DNA of 64,000 nt from Datura wrightii (lineage: Eukaryota; Streptophyta; Magnoliopsida; Solanales; Solanaceae), in contig JASDFA010000016.1 in NCBI GenBank assembly GCA_035772735.1, forward strand, positions 172,241,001-172,305,000. The letters run 5' to 3'. The notes below the pieces were generated by a model. The model worked only from the letters and a program-made list of their open reading frames with translations. It did not search any database and was not told where the DNA came from. This document shows positions 62,201 through 64,000 of this stretch, piece by piece. How positions within the stretch are numbered: the first letter of the stretch is position 1; each line of letters starts with the position of its first letter. The position numbers were made by a program, and so were the translations under genes.

Positions 62201-63665
62201 GATATCTTTGATTTTTGCACGATCAATTGAAGAAGGTAATTAGTGTTATACTAATTATTTTCTTTATTTATTCAATTAGGGGTCTAGATCACTTTCATCT
62301 AAGTTCTTGAACTGAATCTGCTAGTAAACATGATTAGCGCTAATCCGCTAATTAGGTATACTATAATCAATTAAGGTTCTGCGTAATTACTTTCGAGATT
62401 TGGGGTTTTATTTCTCGAATTTCACCAACTTTAATTTCCGGTCTTTAATCTTCGTGTTTTCGCTTCCGCATTATTTTATTATGTTTCTTTGAAGCAAGTC
62501 TATTCTTATCACTCTATCTATCTATCTTGCTAGTAAACATGTATGTTGCCTCTCTAACCCCAAAGATAAAATGACATAACAAAAGCATGAAATATGAGTC
62601 CTCGACTAGGCCTTCACATAGATAGAATGAAGCCTGCAAAGTTCTGCATTCATATAAATCAGATTCATGCAAACTAAATAGAAAAGTACCTTGTCTATTT
62701 CAATATCAGACAACTGGTTTAAACCAACTATGTAAATGTTCATGAATAGGGCAGCAACAATGGCCTGCAACAATATAGCGATAATCAAAATTCTTGTCAT
62801 CCCAGATCACATCTGGTGTTGAATCTAAGAATGACCTTTACCCACCTCTAACATCCCAGTGAAAAATAATGGTGAAAAATCAGAGAACTTCTCAACTGCA
62901 AGGAGAGAAACTGAAATTATGCTCAATGCCTGCTCAGAGAAAAGTAATGTAAGTTCTCTGTTCTTACAGTGTCAATCTATCAAAATTCAAAAACAATTAT
63001 GTGTGTGTGTGTGTGTGTTTGCATGCATATTCGTGTAATTACAAATCAAATTTCCAAGCTTTATCCATCAGGCTGATTTTATCAAACCAACATCTTTTGA
63101 CACCTTGTGGATCAAAAAATCTATTATCTCTAGCTATATCTAATGAATTCAAAGTAGTCAAAGTCAAAAGATGCATTAATAATATAATTATTTCTTGGTA
63201 AGGCATTACTAGCTCCACAAACTAAGATTTGATAAGAATTATGATGACATAAATAAACACAAACAAATGGTGGGTTTCACACATTGAGATAACCAAATCC
63301 TATGGCATCTCATATAACATGGAAACAAATAAGCCATGTGCATGTTACGGTGCTCAATATAGGAGTTGTGGACCTAACTGTTCCTATTATGGTATGGGGC
63401 CGCGAGAACCTGTAGAAAGCATCAATGGCATCATGCACCGAGTTCCAAAGGCTCTTGGAAGGTTGAGATTCGAGAGGGTGTTCAGATGATGCATGCACCA
63501 AAAACCTCCCTTTAAGTTTTTTATCAGCCGCAATAATGCTACAATCACCACCTCCAACATAATCTCGCGTCATATACTGCCTCTGCAACTTCATAGAAGT
63601 GGAATAGTGCTTTTTTGGTCTCTTCCATGCTTTACACTTCAAAACTCGTACTATTGCATGTGAAC
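17255..63665 (-). CDS. VTE2-1: Homogentisate phytyltransferase (plastid UbiA prenyltransferase), exons 2-12; first exon outside window
   Basis: This enzyme joins homogentisate to phytyl diphosphate with loss of CO2, giving 2-methyl-6-phytylbenzoquinol, the committed step of tocopherol synthesis, in plastid membranes. Coding segments on the minus strand: 63379-63665, 62846-62929, 62690-62764, 32182-32265, 31225-31314, 28689-28790, 28117-28212, 25742-25813, 25552-25647, 24440-24544, 17255-17296. All introns are GT-AG, and all are phase 0 except the first, which splits a codon. Joined, they give 376 codons with no stop. Landmarks: AFYRFSRPHTIIGT, NQLSDIEID (the NxxxDxxxD motif binding prenyl diphosphate through Mg), NKPYLPLASGEY, KDIPDIVGD (second Asp-rich motif, across an exon junction), RAKSVDF and FYAEYLLIPLVR-stop. 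The rest is hydrophobic helices typical of UbiA. It differs from the solanesyltransferase paralogue in these blocks. It looks intact despite a 46 kb span. The transit peptide start is missing. Promoter and start are not in the window. Confidence 0.97.
18066..18760 (+). repeat. 5' LTR of the last-intron gypsy element
   Basis: 695 bp, TGTATGGGGTAAA to AGGGTAAACA. It is followed directly by ATTTGGCAACCACTGTAGGG, which has the position and look of a tRNA primer site, although I cannot name the tRNA. TATAAATA lies near the 3' end (about 18728). Confidence 0.85.
18863..20170 (+). pseudogene. Gypsy gag remnant
   Basis: A frame from the ATG at 18863 to a stop at 19456 gives a hydrophilic N-terminal part and then a capsid-like start (RVNSHRDSSSKI, FEG-like GAPPIFKGPNSKKY, YDETTNPQEHI). 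Capsid text continues in other frames: KFRKTLTKGALTWFSHLW (the usual 'L.G.A..WF..L' gag motif), DAFIKAHVGARK and DFKKGLNPAKL. Beyond 20000 the reading IGPIELVSAIKNIKETRWP precedes where a zinc-binding or linker region would be. At least four frame breaks. Confidence 0.7.
20400..20850 (+). pseudogene. Gypsy retropepsin remnant
   Basis: NVIFGGAKVSKVTYS then DALVISLNILEFKIKCVLID, LGCSANIIQLRVLKQ and YNIVIERPWIHDIEA. This is an aspartic protease domain in which the catalytic D-T-G-S has become D-L-G-C. The last part (606-848 relative to 20000) is one open frame. Confidence 0.75.
21150..21600 (+). pseudogene. Gypsy reverse transcriptase, 5' part only
   Basis: LGTRLSPKFKQKLIEFLKANANCFAWTH, HLDILSIPPEVITQLNVDP, then RMCIDFKDLNKASPKDSFPLPHIDQM in another frame. 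These are the first RT motifs. The catalytic YxDD region, RNase H and integrase are not found before the antisense segment begins, so a large deletion has removed them. Confidence 0.75.
21610..23042 (-). pseudogene. Antisense additional ORF (aORF) remnant of the gypsy element
   Basis: On the strand opposite to gag-pol, coding-like text begins MSSPLRSSSTSLPDNCPALP at 23042. It continues acidic (SDEEWAEEGTFSAELHKGKA, then MDELLEEVIEVLTIE) and later reads as a coiled coil (LHEKVAQLEAD, ARLEEKLSLLQVLRKTDKYMAELEWN), ending acidic near 21620. Stops and shifts break it. Ty3/gypsy elements of plants (Tat/Retand types) are known to carry sense or antisense extra ORFs of unknown role in this position. 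Its strand is the same as VTE2-1's. Confidence 0.5.
23314..24035 (+). repeat. 3' LTR of the last-intron gypsy element
   Basis: About 722 bp, beginning TATAAGGGGTAAAA (the terminal TG is mutated) and ending AGGGTAAATA. It aligns over its length with 18066-18760, including GATTAATATCAATAAGAT and ATAATGCTCCCTAG. Followed by GAGGT (24036-24040). Confidence 0.85.
24118..24313. repeat. 103 bp tandem duplication in VTE2-1 last intron
   Basis: Copy 1 spans 24118-24220 and copy 2 begins at 24221, both starting ATGAGAGATTAGCATTTTA. They differ at only a handful of positions. No coding content. Confidence 0.9.
24440..24544 (-). CDS. VTE2-1: VTE2-1 exon 11
   Basis: 35 codons, from VLGHAALALLLWTRAK to ITSFYMFIWK. 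Acceptor TTTGTCAG, donor AAG|GTAAGA. Confidence 0.96.
24545..25551 (-). other. VTE2-1 intron between exons 10 and 11
   Basis: 1,007 bp, donor GTAATG. AT-rich; I recognise no element in it. Confidence 0.85.
25552..25647 (-). CDS. VTE2-1: VTE2-1 exon 10
   Basis: 32 codons, VFWICIALLEMAYLVAIVVG to IWSKCFT. Acceptor TTTTTGGCAG; donor ACT|GTAATG, chosen because it restores the frame to exon 11. Confidence 0.95.
25742..25813 (-). CDS. VTE2-1: VTE2-1 exon 9 (second Asp-rich motif)
   Basis: 24 codons, DIPDIVGDKIFGIQSFTVRL then GQER. With the Lys ending exon 8 it forms KDIPDIVGD, the second prenyltransferase motif. Acceptor ACTGTAG, donor AGG|GTAAGT. The intron to exon 10 is only 94 bp. Confidence 0.96.
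26327..26366. repeat. Poly-C, poly-A and (AT)n run
   Basis: Sixteen C, nine A, then about seven AT units, in an intron. Length may be unreliable in sequencing. Confidence 0.9.
26580..27082 (+). mobile_element. 3' end of an RTE-clade LINE
   Basis: Translated in shifting frames the left part gives LRWFDHIPHRPQMHQFI, then R-RGRPKITWKEVVSKDLQFL-like text and DMAQRE-like text. This is the C-terminal 'RWFGHV.RR...APVRR...GRGRPK..W.E' signature of plant RTE elements. The non-coding tail ends with CCCCAACTTGTTTGGAATAG and a GTTATTGTTGTTGTTGTTT run at 27063-27081, the usual (GTT)n-type 3' end. It is 5' truncated and lies opposite to VTE2-1. Confidence 0.7.
28117..28212 (-). CDS. VTE2-1: VTE2-1 exon 8
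   Basis: 32 codons, TYVLRRPAVLSRPLIFATAF to SVVIALFK, a membrane helix leading into the second Asp-rich motif. Acceptor CAATTTTCAG, donor AAG|GTAAAT. Confidence 0.96.
28213..28688 (-). other. VTE2-1 intron between exons 7 and 8
   Basis: 476 bp; contains a C-rich low-complexity patch near 28468-28491. The donor is GTCTTT, weaker than the others but still GT. Confidence 0.85.
28689..28790 (-). CDS. VTE2-1: VTE2-1 exon 7
   Basis: 34 codons, LPLMRWKRFAVVAALCIFAV to IAFYLHIQ. Acceptor TCATTTTCAG, donor CAG|GTCTTT. Confidence 0.96.
28791..31224 (-). other. VTE2-1 intron between exons 6 and 7
   Basis: 2,434 bp, mostly AT-rich. Contains a Stowaway-like MITE (29733-30004). Around 29137-29215 a GCG/CTC-rich patch (AGCGAGGCAAAGCGCTCACC) looks like a common dispersed plant repeat that I cannot classify. 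Confidence 0.8.
29733..30004. mobile_element. Stowaway-like MITE
   Basis: 272 bp with ends CTCCCTTCATCCAAAATTA and TAAAATGGGACAAAGGGAG, which are inverted repeats of the 'CTCCCTCCGTCCCAAATTA' type typical of Stowaway/mariner MITEs. Flanked by TA at 29731-29732 and 30005-30006. No coding content. Confidence 0.8.
31225..31314 (-). CDS. VTE2-1: VTE2-1 exon 6
   Basis: 30 codons, SFWLGRIVGSWPLFWALFIS to GTAYSVN. Acceptor TCTCCTTTCAG, donor AAT|GTGAGT. Confidence 0.96.
31315..32181 (-). other. VTE2-1 intron between exons 5 and 6
   Basis: 867 bp of AT-rich sequence, donor GTAATA. No recognised element. Confidence 0.85.
32182..32265 (-). CDS. VTE2-1: VTE2-1 exon 5
   Basis: 28 codons, VNKPYLPLASGEYSLQTGVI to SSFAIL. 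NKPYLPLASGEYS directly follows the first Asp-rich motif in HPT proteins, yet here exon 4 is 30.4 kb away. Acceptor TTTCTTTTCAG, donor TTG|GTAATA. Confidence 0.96.
32981..33952 (+). repeat. 5' LTR of G1
   Basis: Starts TGTATCCCGGAGCTCCC (start inferred from style) and ends CGATTCTTATCA. A TATA-like TTTTATAGGGG is near 33499. Open frames of 60 codons within it are chance. Confidence 0.7.
33955..33966 (+). other. Primer binding site of G1 (initiator tRNA-Met type)
   Basis: TGATATCAGAGC just after the LTR end, one change from the standard TGGTATCAGAGC. Confidence 0.75.
34387..35148 (+). pseudogene. G1 gag remnant
   Basis: The opening frame (34387-34725) is acidic and basic (VEDEFEEAHQRRYERRAP). 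The reading then shifts to KADTIFDCLNYFEGKRVKLV, VVEFSHYVASWWKKF and LGKGFMFVDHYFKAMNMTM-like text, the 'FDC..Y.E.KKVKLA.VEF..YA..WW' capsid signature of gypsy gags. At about 35149 it passes abruptly into LINE sequence. Confidence 0.75.
35149..36200 (+). mobile_element. Plus-strand LINE fragment inside G1
   Basis: Begins GGLGI-like at 35149, then LFNKILLGKWLWRF, VVVDKYGVMEGEG and ISFKVGDGRKLIFG. The block NWCYMGKEAGEDVNHLLHRDF then TMTLWWDMFRWF is the zf-RVT-like C-terminus of a plant L1 ORF2. Only the C-terminal part is present, so it is 5' truncated, which is usual for LINE insertions. It splits G1 gag from G1 protease. The 3' limit is uncertain; a composite AT-rich repeat (36200-36330, GGTTCGGTATTTTAAAAATA) follows. 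Confidence 0.8.
36330..37562 (+). pseudogene. G1 retropepsin and first part of reverse transcriptase
   Basis: An acidic linker (36330-36530) leads to the protease: QRENIFHTKCVIKDRICSII, DNGSCANIVS (D-N-G-S in place of D-G-G-S/D-T-G-S), YKLQWSNECGELKVSK and DVVPM-ACHILLG-PWQYDR. After a charged spacer, FGDVFSKDIPKDYLL and broken text (NYRSN, SPCFALVLLVPK, then CRAINKIMVKYHHFI-like) give the first RT motifs. It ends at about 37562 where a minus-strand LINE begins; the RT core, RNase H and integrase of G1 are gone. Confidence 0.75.
39071..39426 (+). repeat. 5' LTR of G2
   Basis: TGATGCAAGCTGAAGG to CATTTTGCAACA, homologous to 46430-46806. Confidence 0.92.
39506..40722 (+). pseudogene. G2 gag
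   Basis: Starts MFERMTLEMANFTIRQNQIE, then in shifted frames MTRLTKVDFPCYDGYKPKN, WDEYVYALFDRFGEDYEDP and YQKE-DRI-like capsid motifs. The best block (40316-40722) ends with the Cys/His motif CFFCKENFVSGHKC and an acidic tail. 'EKR.KGLCF.C...F..GHKC' is typical of chromovirus gag. Several frameshifts. Confidence 0.8.
40723..41189 (+). pseudogene. G2 retropepsin
   Basis: LISLNAINGVAGYHTLRVIS then ILIDPGSTHNFIEEELAKRL. The active site reads D-P-G-S instead of D-T-G-S, a non-functional change. It continues to NTVDSKRLNKMV where the solo LTR enters. Confidence 0.8.
41195..43491 (+). mobile_element. Solo LTR of a Tekay/Del-like gypsy element inside G2
   Basis: 2,297 bp from TGTTACACCCCGTAAG to CAAGGCGGGGCGTGACA, flanked by GGTGG at 41190-41194 and 43492-43496. 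Removing it with one GGTGG rejoins G2 coding sequence. No internal coding region or primer site is present, so this is a solo LTR left by LTR-LTR recombination. It contains a 22 bp minisatellite (42076-42163). Small ORFs inside are chance. Confidence 0.9.
42076..42163 (+). repeat. 22 bp x 4 minisatellite in the solo LTR
   Basis: Units start at 42076, 42098, 42120 and 42142, of the form TCAG(T/C)ATAT(T/C)TCA(G/A)TATCA(G/A)AT with minor changes. A related TTTCAGA-type short repeat lies at about 42466-42496. Confidence 0.85.
43497..44960 (+). pseudogene. G2 reverse transcriptase and RNase H
   Basis: HALIEEFHQVLVEPRGLPPT, FDHRIPLQVDNNPINIRPYK, SPYASPIVLVSKKDGSWRLC (in another frame), then SKIILRSGYHQIRMAFGDVQ, KSAFRTHSSHYEYLVI, SLMNHVFKETLRQSNLVFF and the catalytic FFDDILTFS at about 44154. 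RNase H follows near 44580-44700 (VVETDACDQGIGAVLMQEV, HPVAFISKRLSGRN). The catalytic YxDD-type motif is intact but stops interrupt the frame. Confidence 0.85.
45120..45990 (+). pseudogene. G2 integrase
   Basis: HNAPTNGHSVMDNTPRRLAG then LIYWKDMKEDMFNYIRQCVV and CQRSKVDYAASPRLLQ form an H2C2 zinc-binding domain. MDLIKDLPKSKGKTSILVLV then DKLTKYAHFLALAHP is the start of the catalytic core. FRLHGMPEDVVNDRYLVF lies further on, and NTTFHSSIQTTPYEALYGQP-like text near the end. Stops at several points. Confidence 0.85.
46145..46399 (+). pseudogene. G2 integrase C-terminus with chromodomain
   Basis: MHPTFHVSQLKPC is the conserved 'HPVFHVS.LK' block at the end of chromoviral integrases. TILVWRKDMLENQATWEDYA then SMKVRFQAFLP matches a chromodomain-like 'VLV.W.......ATWE....L...FP.F'. 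This places G2 among chromoviruses. Confidence 0.8.
46430..46806 (+). repeat. 3' LTR of G2
   Basis: TGATGCAAATTTAAGG to CATTTTGCAACA, followed by CACCA. It is longer than the 5' LTR mainly through small insertions. Confidence 0.92.
46807..47550. repeat. Tandem duplication (about 373 bp) of a LINE-B/G3-LTR junction
   Basis: Copy 1 starts at 46807 and copy 2 at 47180. Each contains about 315 bp of LINE-B RT (minus strand) followed by about 55 bp of the end region of the G3 LTR (GCGTACATGTT to CATTAGGTGC). The copies differ at about a dozen positions. Copy 2 runs on into the full end of the G3 5' LTR. Confidence 0.9.
47583..47594 (+). other. Primer binding site of G3
   Basis: TGGTATCAGAAC four bases after the LTR end GGCATGACA; one change from TGGTATCAGAGC. 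Confidence 0.8.
47600..51560 (+). pseudogene. G3 gag-pol remnant
   Basis: Recognisable patches in order: MAQPEAERRHL; CVNCSGKHFERYKYGLPICY (altered CCHC knuckle, about 48440); ISWGIYRGGMVEIVG; LPYELPGTPLEWEINFAIDM; KEQLKDLLDKGFIKPRASSW; FELTNAPTVFIDLMNSIF; FVIVFINDILVYS (catalytic D changed to N); ELYVKLFKCEFWLNNMAFLG; and RLRTKDVASMKVL at the end, the chromodomain region. Dozens of stops make this the most decayed gypsy copy in the window. Confidence 0.75.
53453..53480 (+). repeat. 28 bp direct repeat, left of G4
   Basis: Begins CATGACTTGTTATTAGCAG and ends CCCTGTAAT; identical to 60317-60344. The last bases overlap the start of G4's primer-site region (ATCAGAGCC from 53479). Confidence 0.95.
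53690..54985 (+). pseudogene. G4 gag
   Basis: MAQTRLSNGRAPTTSPSTPN, then a Gly/Arg-rich stretch (ARRKGRGRGRITTTRSRS). A stop at 53936 lies at the start of a 31 bp tandem duplication (53934-53964 and 53965-53995). The capsid core (54095-54499) reads KLKSPRFTGSDSSADPQSFL, ALRALGCSSERIVELAAYKL, TWYETILLG and WDEFTKLFMDHFLPDSMRQK. After a shift comes VGRLYSAVAPQMKTLTYSDV. A CCHC knuckle, CFHCSQLGHYLRDC, is near 54911. This is the typical Tekay/Del gag order. Confidence 0.88.
55080..55640 (+). pseudogene. G4 retropepsin
   Basis: ARVFALTRQDVQASNAVVRG, ILSVCSFDALALIDPGFTRT, SYFALRFDRQPEKLNYPF. The active site reads D-P-G-F where D-P-G-S or D-T-G-S is expected. After a frameshift, EFSHVFPEDLPGLP leads into RT. 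Confidence 0.85.
55641..56160 (+). pseudogene. G4 reverse transcriptase
   Basis: PETLPISIPPYRMAPAELRE, LKQQLQDLLDKSFI, SPWGAPVLLVK with a short loss before RMCIDYRQLNK. Then FSKIDLRSGYHQLKIRDEDI, SKTAFRTRYGNYEFLVMPF, GLTNAPTAFMDLMNRVF and the intact catalytic FIDDILIYS at about 56125, followed by a stop. After it, LYAKFSKCEFWLDSVAFLGH and SFLGLASYYRHFVQDFSRIA continue the polymerase thumb to 56512. Confidence 0.9.
56513..57060 (+). pseudogene. G4 RNase H and linker
   Basis: VLALPSGSEGFMVFCDASGV, GLGCILMQGGRVIAYASRLL; then in another frame MAGVVFALKIWRHYLHGITC, EIYTDHKSLKYIFRQRDLNL and RQSQWIELLKDYD. These are the RNase H D..E..D blocks, with single-base frame breaks at about 56680 and 56850. 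Confidence 0.88.
57061..57845 (+). pseudogene. G4 integrase (zinc finger and core)
   Basis: EEAHNSRYTIHPGSTKMYRD then LKQLYWWECMKKDVANFVSS and CLTCQQVKAEHQRPAGLLQ form the H2C2 finger. VTMDFVIGLPRTLRGYDSIW begins the catalytic core. DLNTAFHTQTNRQSECTIQI then LEDMLRSCILDFGGSWDSYL and PLAEFAYNNNFQSSVQMAPY carry the last core motifs, with the catalytic Glu position present (QSE). Stops lie near 57408 and 57510. Confidence 0.88.
57842..58453 (+). pseudogene. G4 integrase C-terminus with chromodomain
   Basis: One open frame of 203 codons. VGDKVFLRVSPMKGVIRFWK then KGKLSPRFIGPYEILDRVGE is the 'GDHV.LKVSP.KGV.RFGKKGKLSPR.IGP' block. CIHSVFHVFMLRKCISD follows. The end, ILSVKVLWRNHTVEEATWES then ENDMRVKYPHLF, is a chromodomain of the Tekay/Del type. 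In life it would tether integration to chromatin marks. It lacks a start of its own because it is the tail of pol. Confidence 0.88.
58488..60316 (+). repeat. 3' LTR of G4
   Basis: 1,829 bp from TGTAATACCATAAATAATT (right after the polypurine tract) to TTAGGTCGTGACA. The short ORFs inside (59223-60076) are not supported as genes. Confidence 0.85.
60317..60344 (+). repeat. 28 bp direct repeat, right of G4
   Basis: Identical to 53453-53480; it begins at the base after the G4 LTR end and continues into G3 LTR sequence (TAGATTAGGCG). Confidence 0.95.
60891..61010 (+). repeat. 30 bp x 4 minisatellite in the G3 LTR
   Basis: Exact 30 bp register at 60891, 60921, 60951 and 60981; core GGCTCAAGATACAGATAT preceded by GGAG(C/A)C. 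On the minus strand it yields a chance 10-residue repeat (LLGSYICILS). Confidence 0.92.
61888..62511 (+). repeat. 3' LTR fragment of G1
   Basis: Starts TTTGGCAAGAAG immediately after the G3 LTR end and aligns with 33352-33952. The missing first 370 bp show that G3 entered this LTR and that the left part was later lost. Confidence 0.85.
62690..62764 (-). CDS. VTE2-1: VTE2-1 exon 4 (first Asp-rich motif)
   Basis: 25 codons, AIVAALFMNIYIVGLNQLSD then IEIDK. Contains NQLSDIEID, the NxxxDxxxD prenyl-diphosphate motif. Acceptor ATTGTTGCAG, donor AAG|GTACTT, which opens the 30 kb intron. Confidence 0.97.
62846..62929 (-). CDS. VTE2-1: VTE2-1 exon 3
   Basis: 28 codons, ALSIISVSLLAVEKFSDFSP then LFFTGMLE, the first membrane helix. 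Acceptor TGAGCAG, donor GAG|GTGGGT. The intron to exon 4 is 81 bp. Confidence 0.96.
62930..63378 (-). other. VTE2-1 intron between exons 2 and 3
   Basis: 449 bp, donor GTTAGG, with a (GT)n run at about 63000-63018. No element recognised. Confidence 0.85.
63379..63665 (-). CDS. VTE2-1: VTE2-1 exon 2 (transit peptide end and mature N-terminus)
   Basis: Two bases completing a split codon, then 95 codons from SHAIVRVLKCKAWKRPKKHY to AFYRFSRPHTIIGT. The first half is basic and Ser-rich, fitting the distal part of a plastid transit peptide; the mature enzyme begins near SLWNSVHDAIDAFYRFSRP. The acceptor is chosen as GACATCGTAG after a pyrimidine-rich stretch. An ATG 31 bases upstream in the same open frame is less likely to be the start because it sits in that pyrimidine-rich stretch. 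Donor ACA|GTTAGG. Confidence 0.9.
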
Positions 63666-64000
63666 CTACGATGTCAGAGGCATTTGAGAAAAACATAATT
63701 CAGGTAATGCACAAAATTCGATCTAATTCTCCACTTGGTACAGCATATATATTACAGCAATTTTCTACTTTAAAGATTCTAGATTTTTTAAATGGTAAGT
63801 AAACATTATACACTGGAAATTTGTTATACAAAACCACATTGCATCATCTAAAAGCACAAGTCCTTTTGCAGTATCATTTGAACAACCATTATCATTATTA
63901 TGGTCCTGTCAAAAAAGCAACACCATATATCAACATTTCTGCTGGAGTTTCTGCTACCACTCCCCACCATTGCTTTGGTCATCCATAATTTCAAAATCTG
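63666..64000 (-). other. VTE2-1 first intron (part)
   Basis: AT-rich, no convincing coding sequence or start codon context. Exon 1 and the promoter are expected beyond the right edge. Confidence 0.7.

Larger units (their letters stand above)
32981..62511 (+). mobile_element. G1: outermost gypsy element of the nest
   Basis: 5' LTR about 32981-33952. A 3' LTR fragment (61888-62511) aligns with the 5' LTR from about 33352 on, including GGGGTCTAGATCACTTT, GAATCTGCTAGTAAACATGA and the shared end TTCTTATCA. The left end of the 3' LTR is cut off by the end of G3. Internal parts: primer site, gag, retropepsin and the first part of RT, then nothing after about 37562. The LTRs are clearly diverged (well over one in ten positions), so it is old. 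No convincing target duplication: CTCTA follows the 3' LTR, but the base before 32981 does not match. Confidence 0.8.
32266..62689 (-). other. Giant VTE2-1 intron (30.4 kb) filled by nested retroelements
   Basis: Donor AAG|GTACTT after exon 4, acceptor TTTTCAG before exon 5. About 715 bp of ordinary intron remains on the left (32266 to about 32980) and about 180 bp on the right (62512-62689). Nearly everything between belongs to a nested cluster whose outermost element is gypsy G1. The joined exon 4/5 reading (IEIDK|VNKPYLP) is exactly that expected for HPT, so the intron boundaries are firm. Confidence 0.9.

Noticed and set aside
62512..62516. CTCTA as target duplication of G1
   Set aside because: The sequence before the inferred 5' LTR start is TTCTAA, not CTCTA, and the flank is a short TCTA repeat, so a match would be weak anyway.
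62690..62764. Assignment to homogentisate solanesyltransferase (VTE2-2) or another UbiA enzyme
   Set aside because: Exon texts such as AFYRFSRPHTIIGT, NIYIVGLNQLSDIEID and FYAEYLLIPLVR are those of phytyltransferase-type proteins.
17255..63665. VTE2-1 as a pseudogene broken by transposons
   Set aside because: All visible exons join in frame with GT-AG sites and intact Asp-rich motifs; the insertions lie only in introns.
63310..63696. Start of VTE2-1 at the ATG at 63694-63696
   Set aside because: That ATG lies in the pyrimidine-rich stretch before a good acceptor (GACATCGTAG); an upstream exon is more likely.
1..64000. CRISPR arrays, bacterial operons, rRNA/tRNA genes, organelle insertions
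   Set aside because: None seen. The tRNA-like matches are short retroelement primer sites.

Overview
This is plant nuclear DNA, most likely from a Solanaceae species with a large, repeat-rich genome. That placement is an inference from the character of the host-gene exons and from the style of the retroelements; no marker in the window gives the species. I see no rRNA or tRNA gene, no CRISPR array and no bacterial or organellar gene.

One host gene dominates the right three quarters. On the minus strand lie eleven consecutive coding exons of a homogentisate phytyltransferase (VTE2-1/HPT), the enzyme for the first committed step of tocopherol (vitamin E) synthesis. The exons run from 63665 down to the stop codon at 17255. 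They join in frame with GT-AG introns, there is no stop in the joined frame, and both prenyltransferase Asp-rich motifs are present. The first exon, with the start codon and most of the plastid transit peptide, lies beyond the right edge. The coding part is only about 1.1 kb but spans more than 46 kb, because two introns have filled with transposable elements. The last intron (17297-24439) holds a complete, old Ty3/gypsy element. One internal intron (32266-62689, 30.4 kb) holds a nest of at least eight elements.

Left part (1-14388): the 3' end of an LTR retroelement carrying a Transposase_32-like reading frame and a 3' LTR (about 2936-4343) abuts a plus-strand L1-type LINE. That LINE was later split by a 225 bp TG...CA element (5764-5988, TSD GTCAC) and by a full-length Sirevirus-like Ty1/copia element (6545-13585, TSD TTGTT). 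The LINE resumes at 13591 and ends in an AAAT-rich tail near 14388. A Mutator-like element with long inverted repeats follows (14613-15880). AT-rich sequence then leads to the 3' end of VTE2-1.

Nest in the 30 kb intron: gypsy G1 (5' LTR about 32981-33952, 3' LTR fragment 61888-62511) contains a plus-strand LINE fragment (about 35149-36200) and a minus-strand LINE (37565-47122). The minus-strand LINE is split by the Reina-like chromovirus G2 (39071-46806, TSD CACCA). G2 is itself split by a 2.3 kb solo LTR (41195-43491, TSD GGTGG). To the right, a decayed Tekay/Del-like chromovirus G3 (about 47122-61887) has a large 3' LTR, split in turn by a better preserved Tekay/Del-like chromovirus G4 (53481-60316). 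G4 lacks its 5' LTR and sits between 28 bp direct repeats. All four gypsy elements run antisense to VTE2-1. Every retroelement reading frame here is interrupted or lacks part of its protein set, so none looks autonomous.
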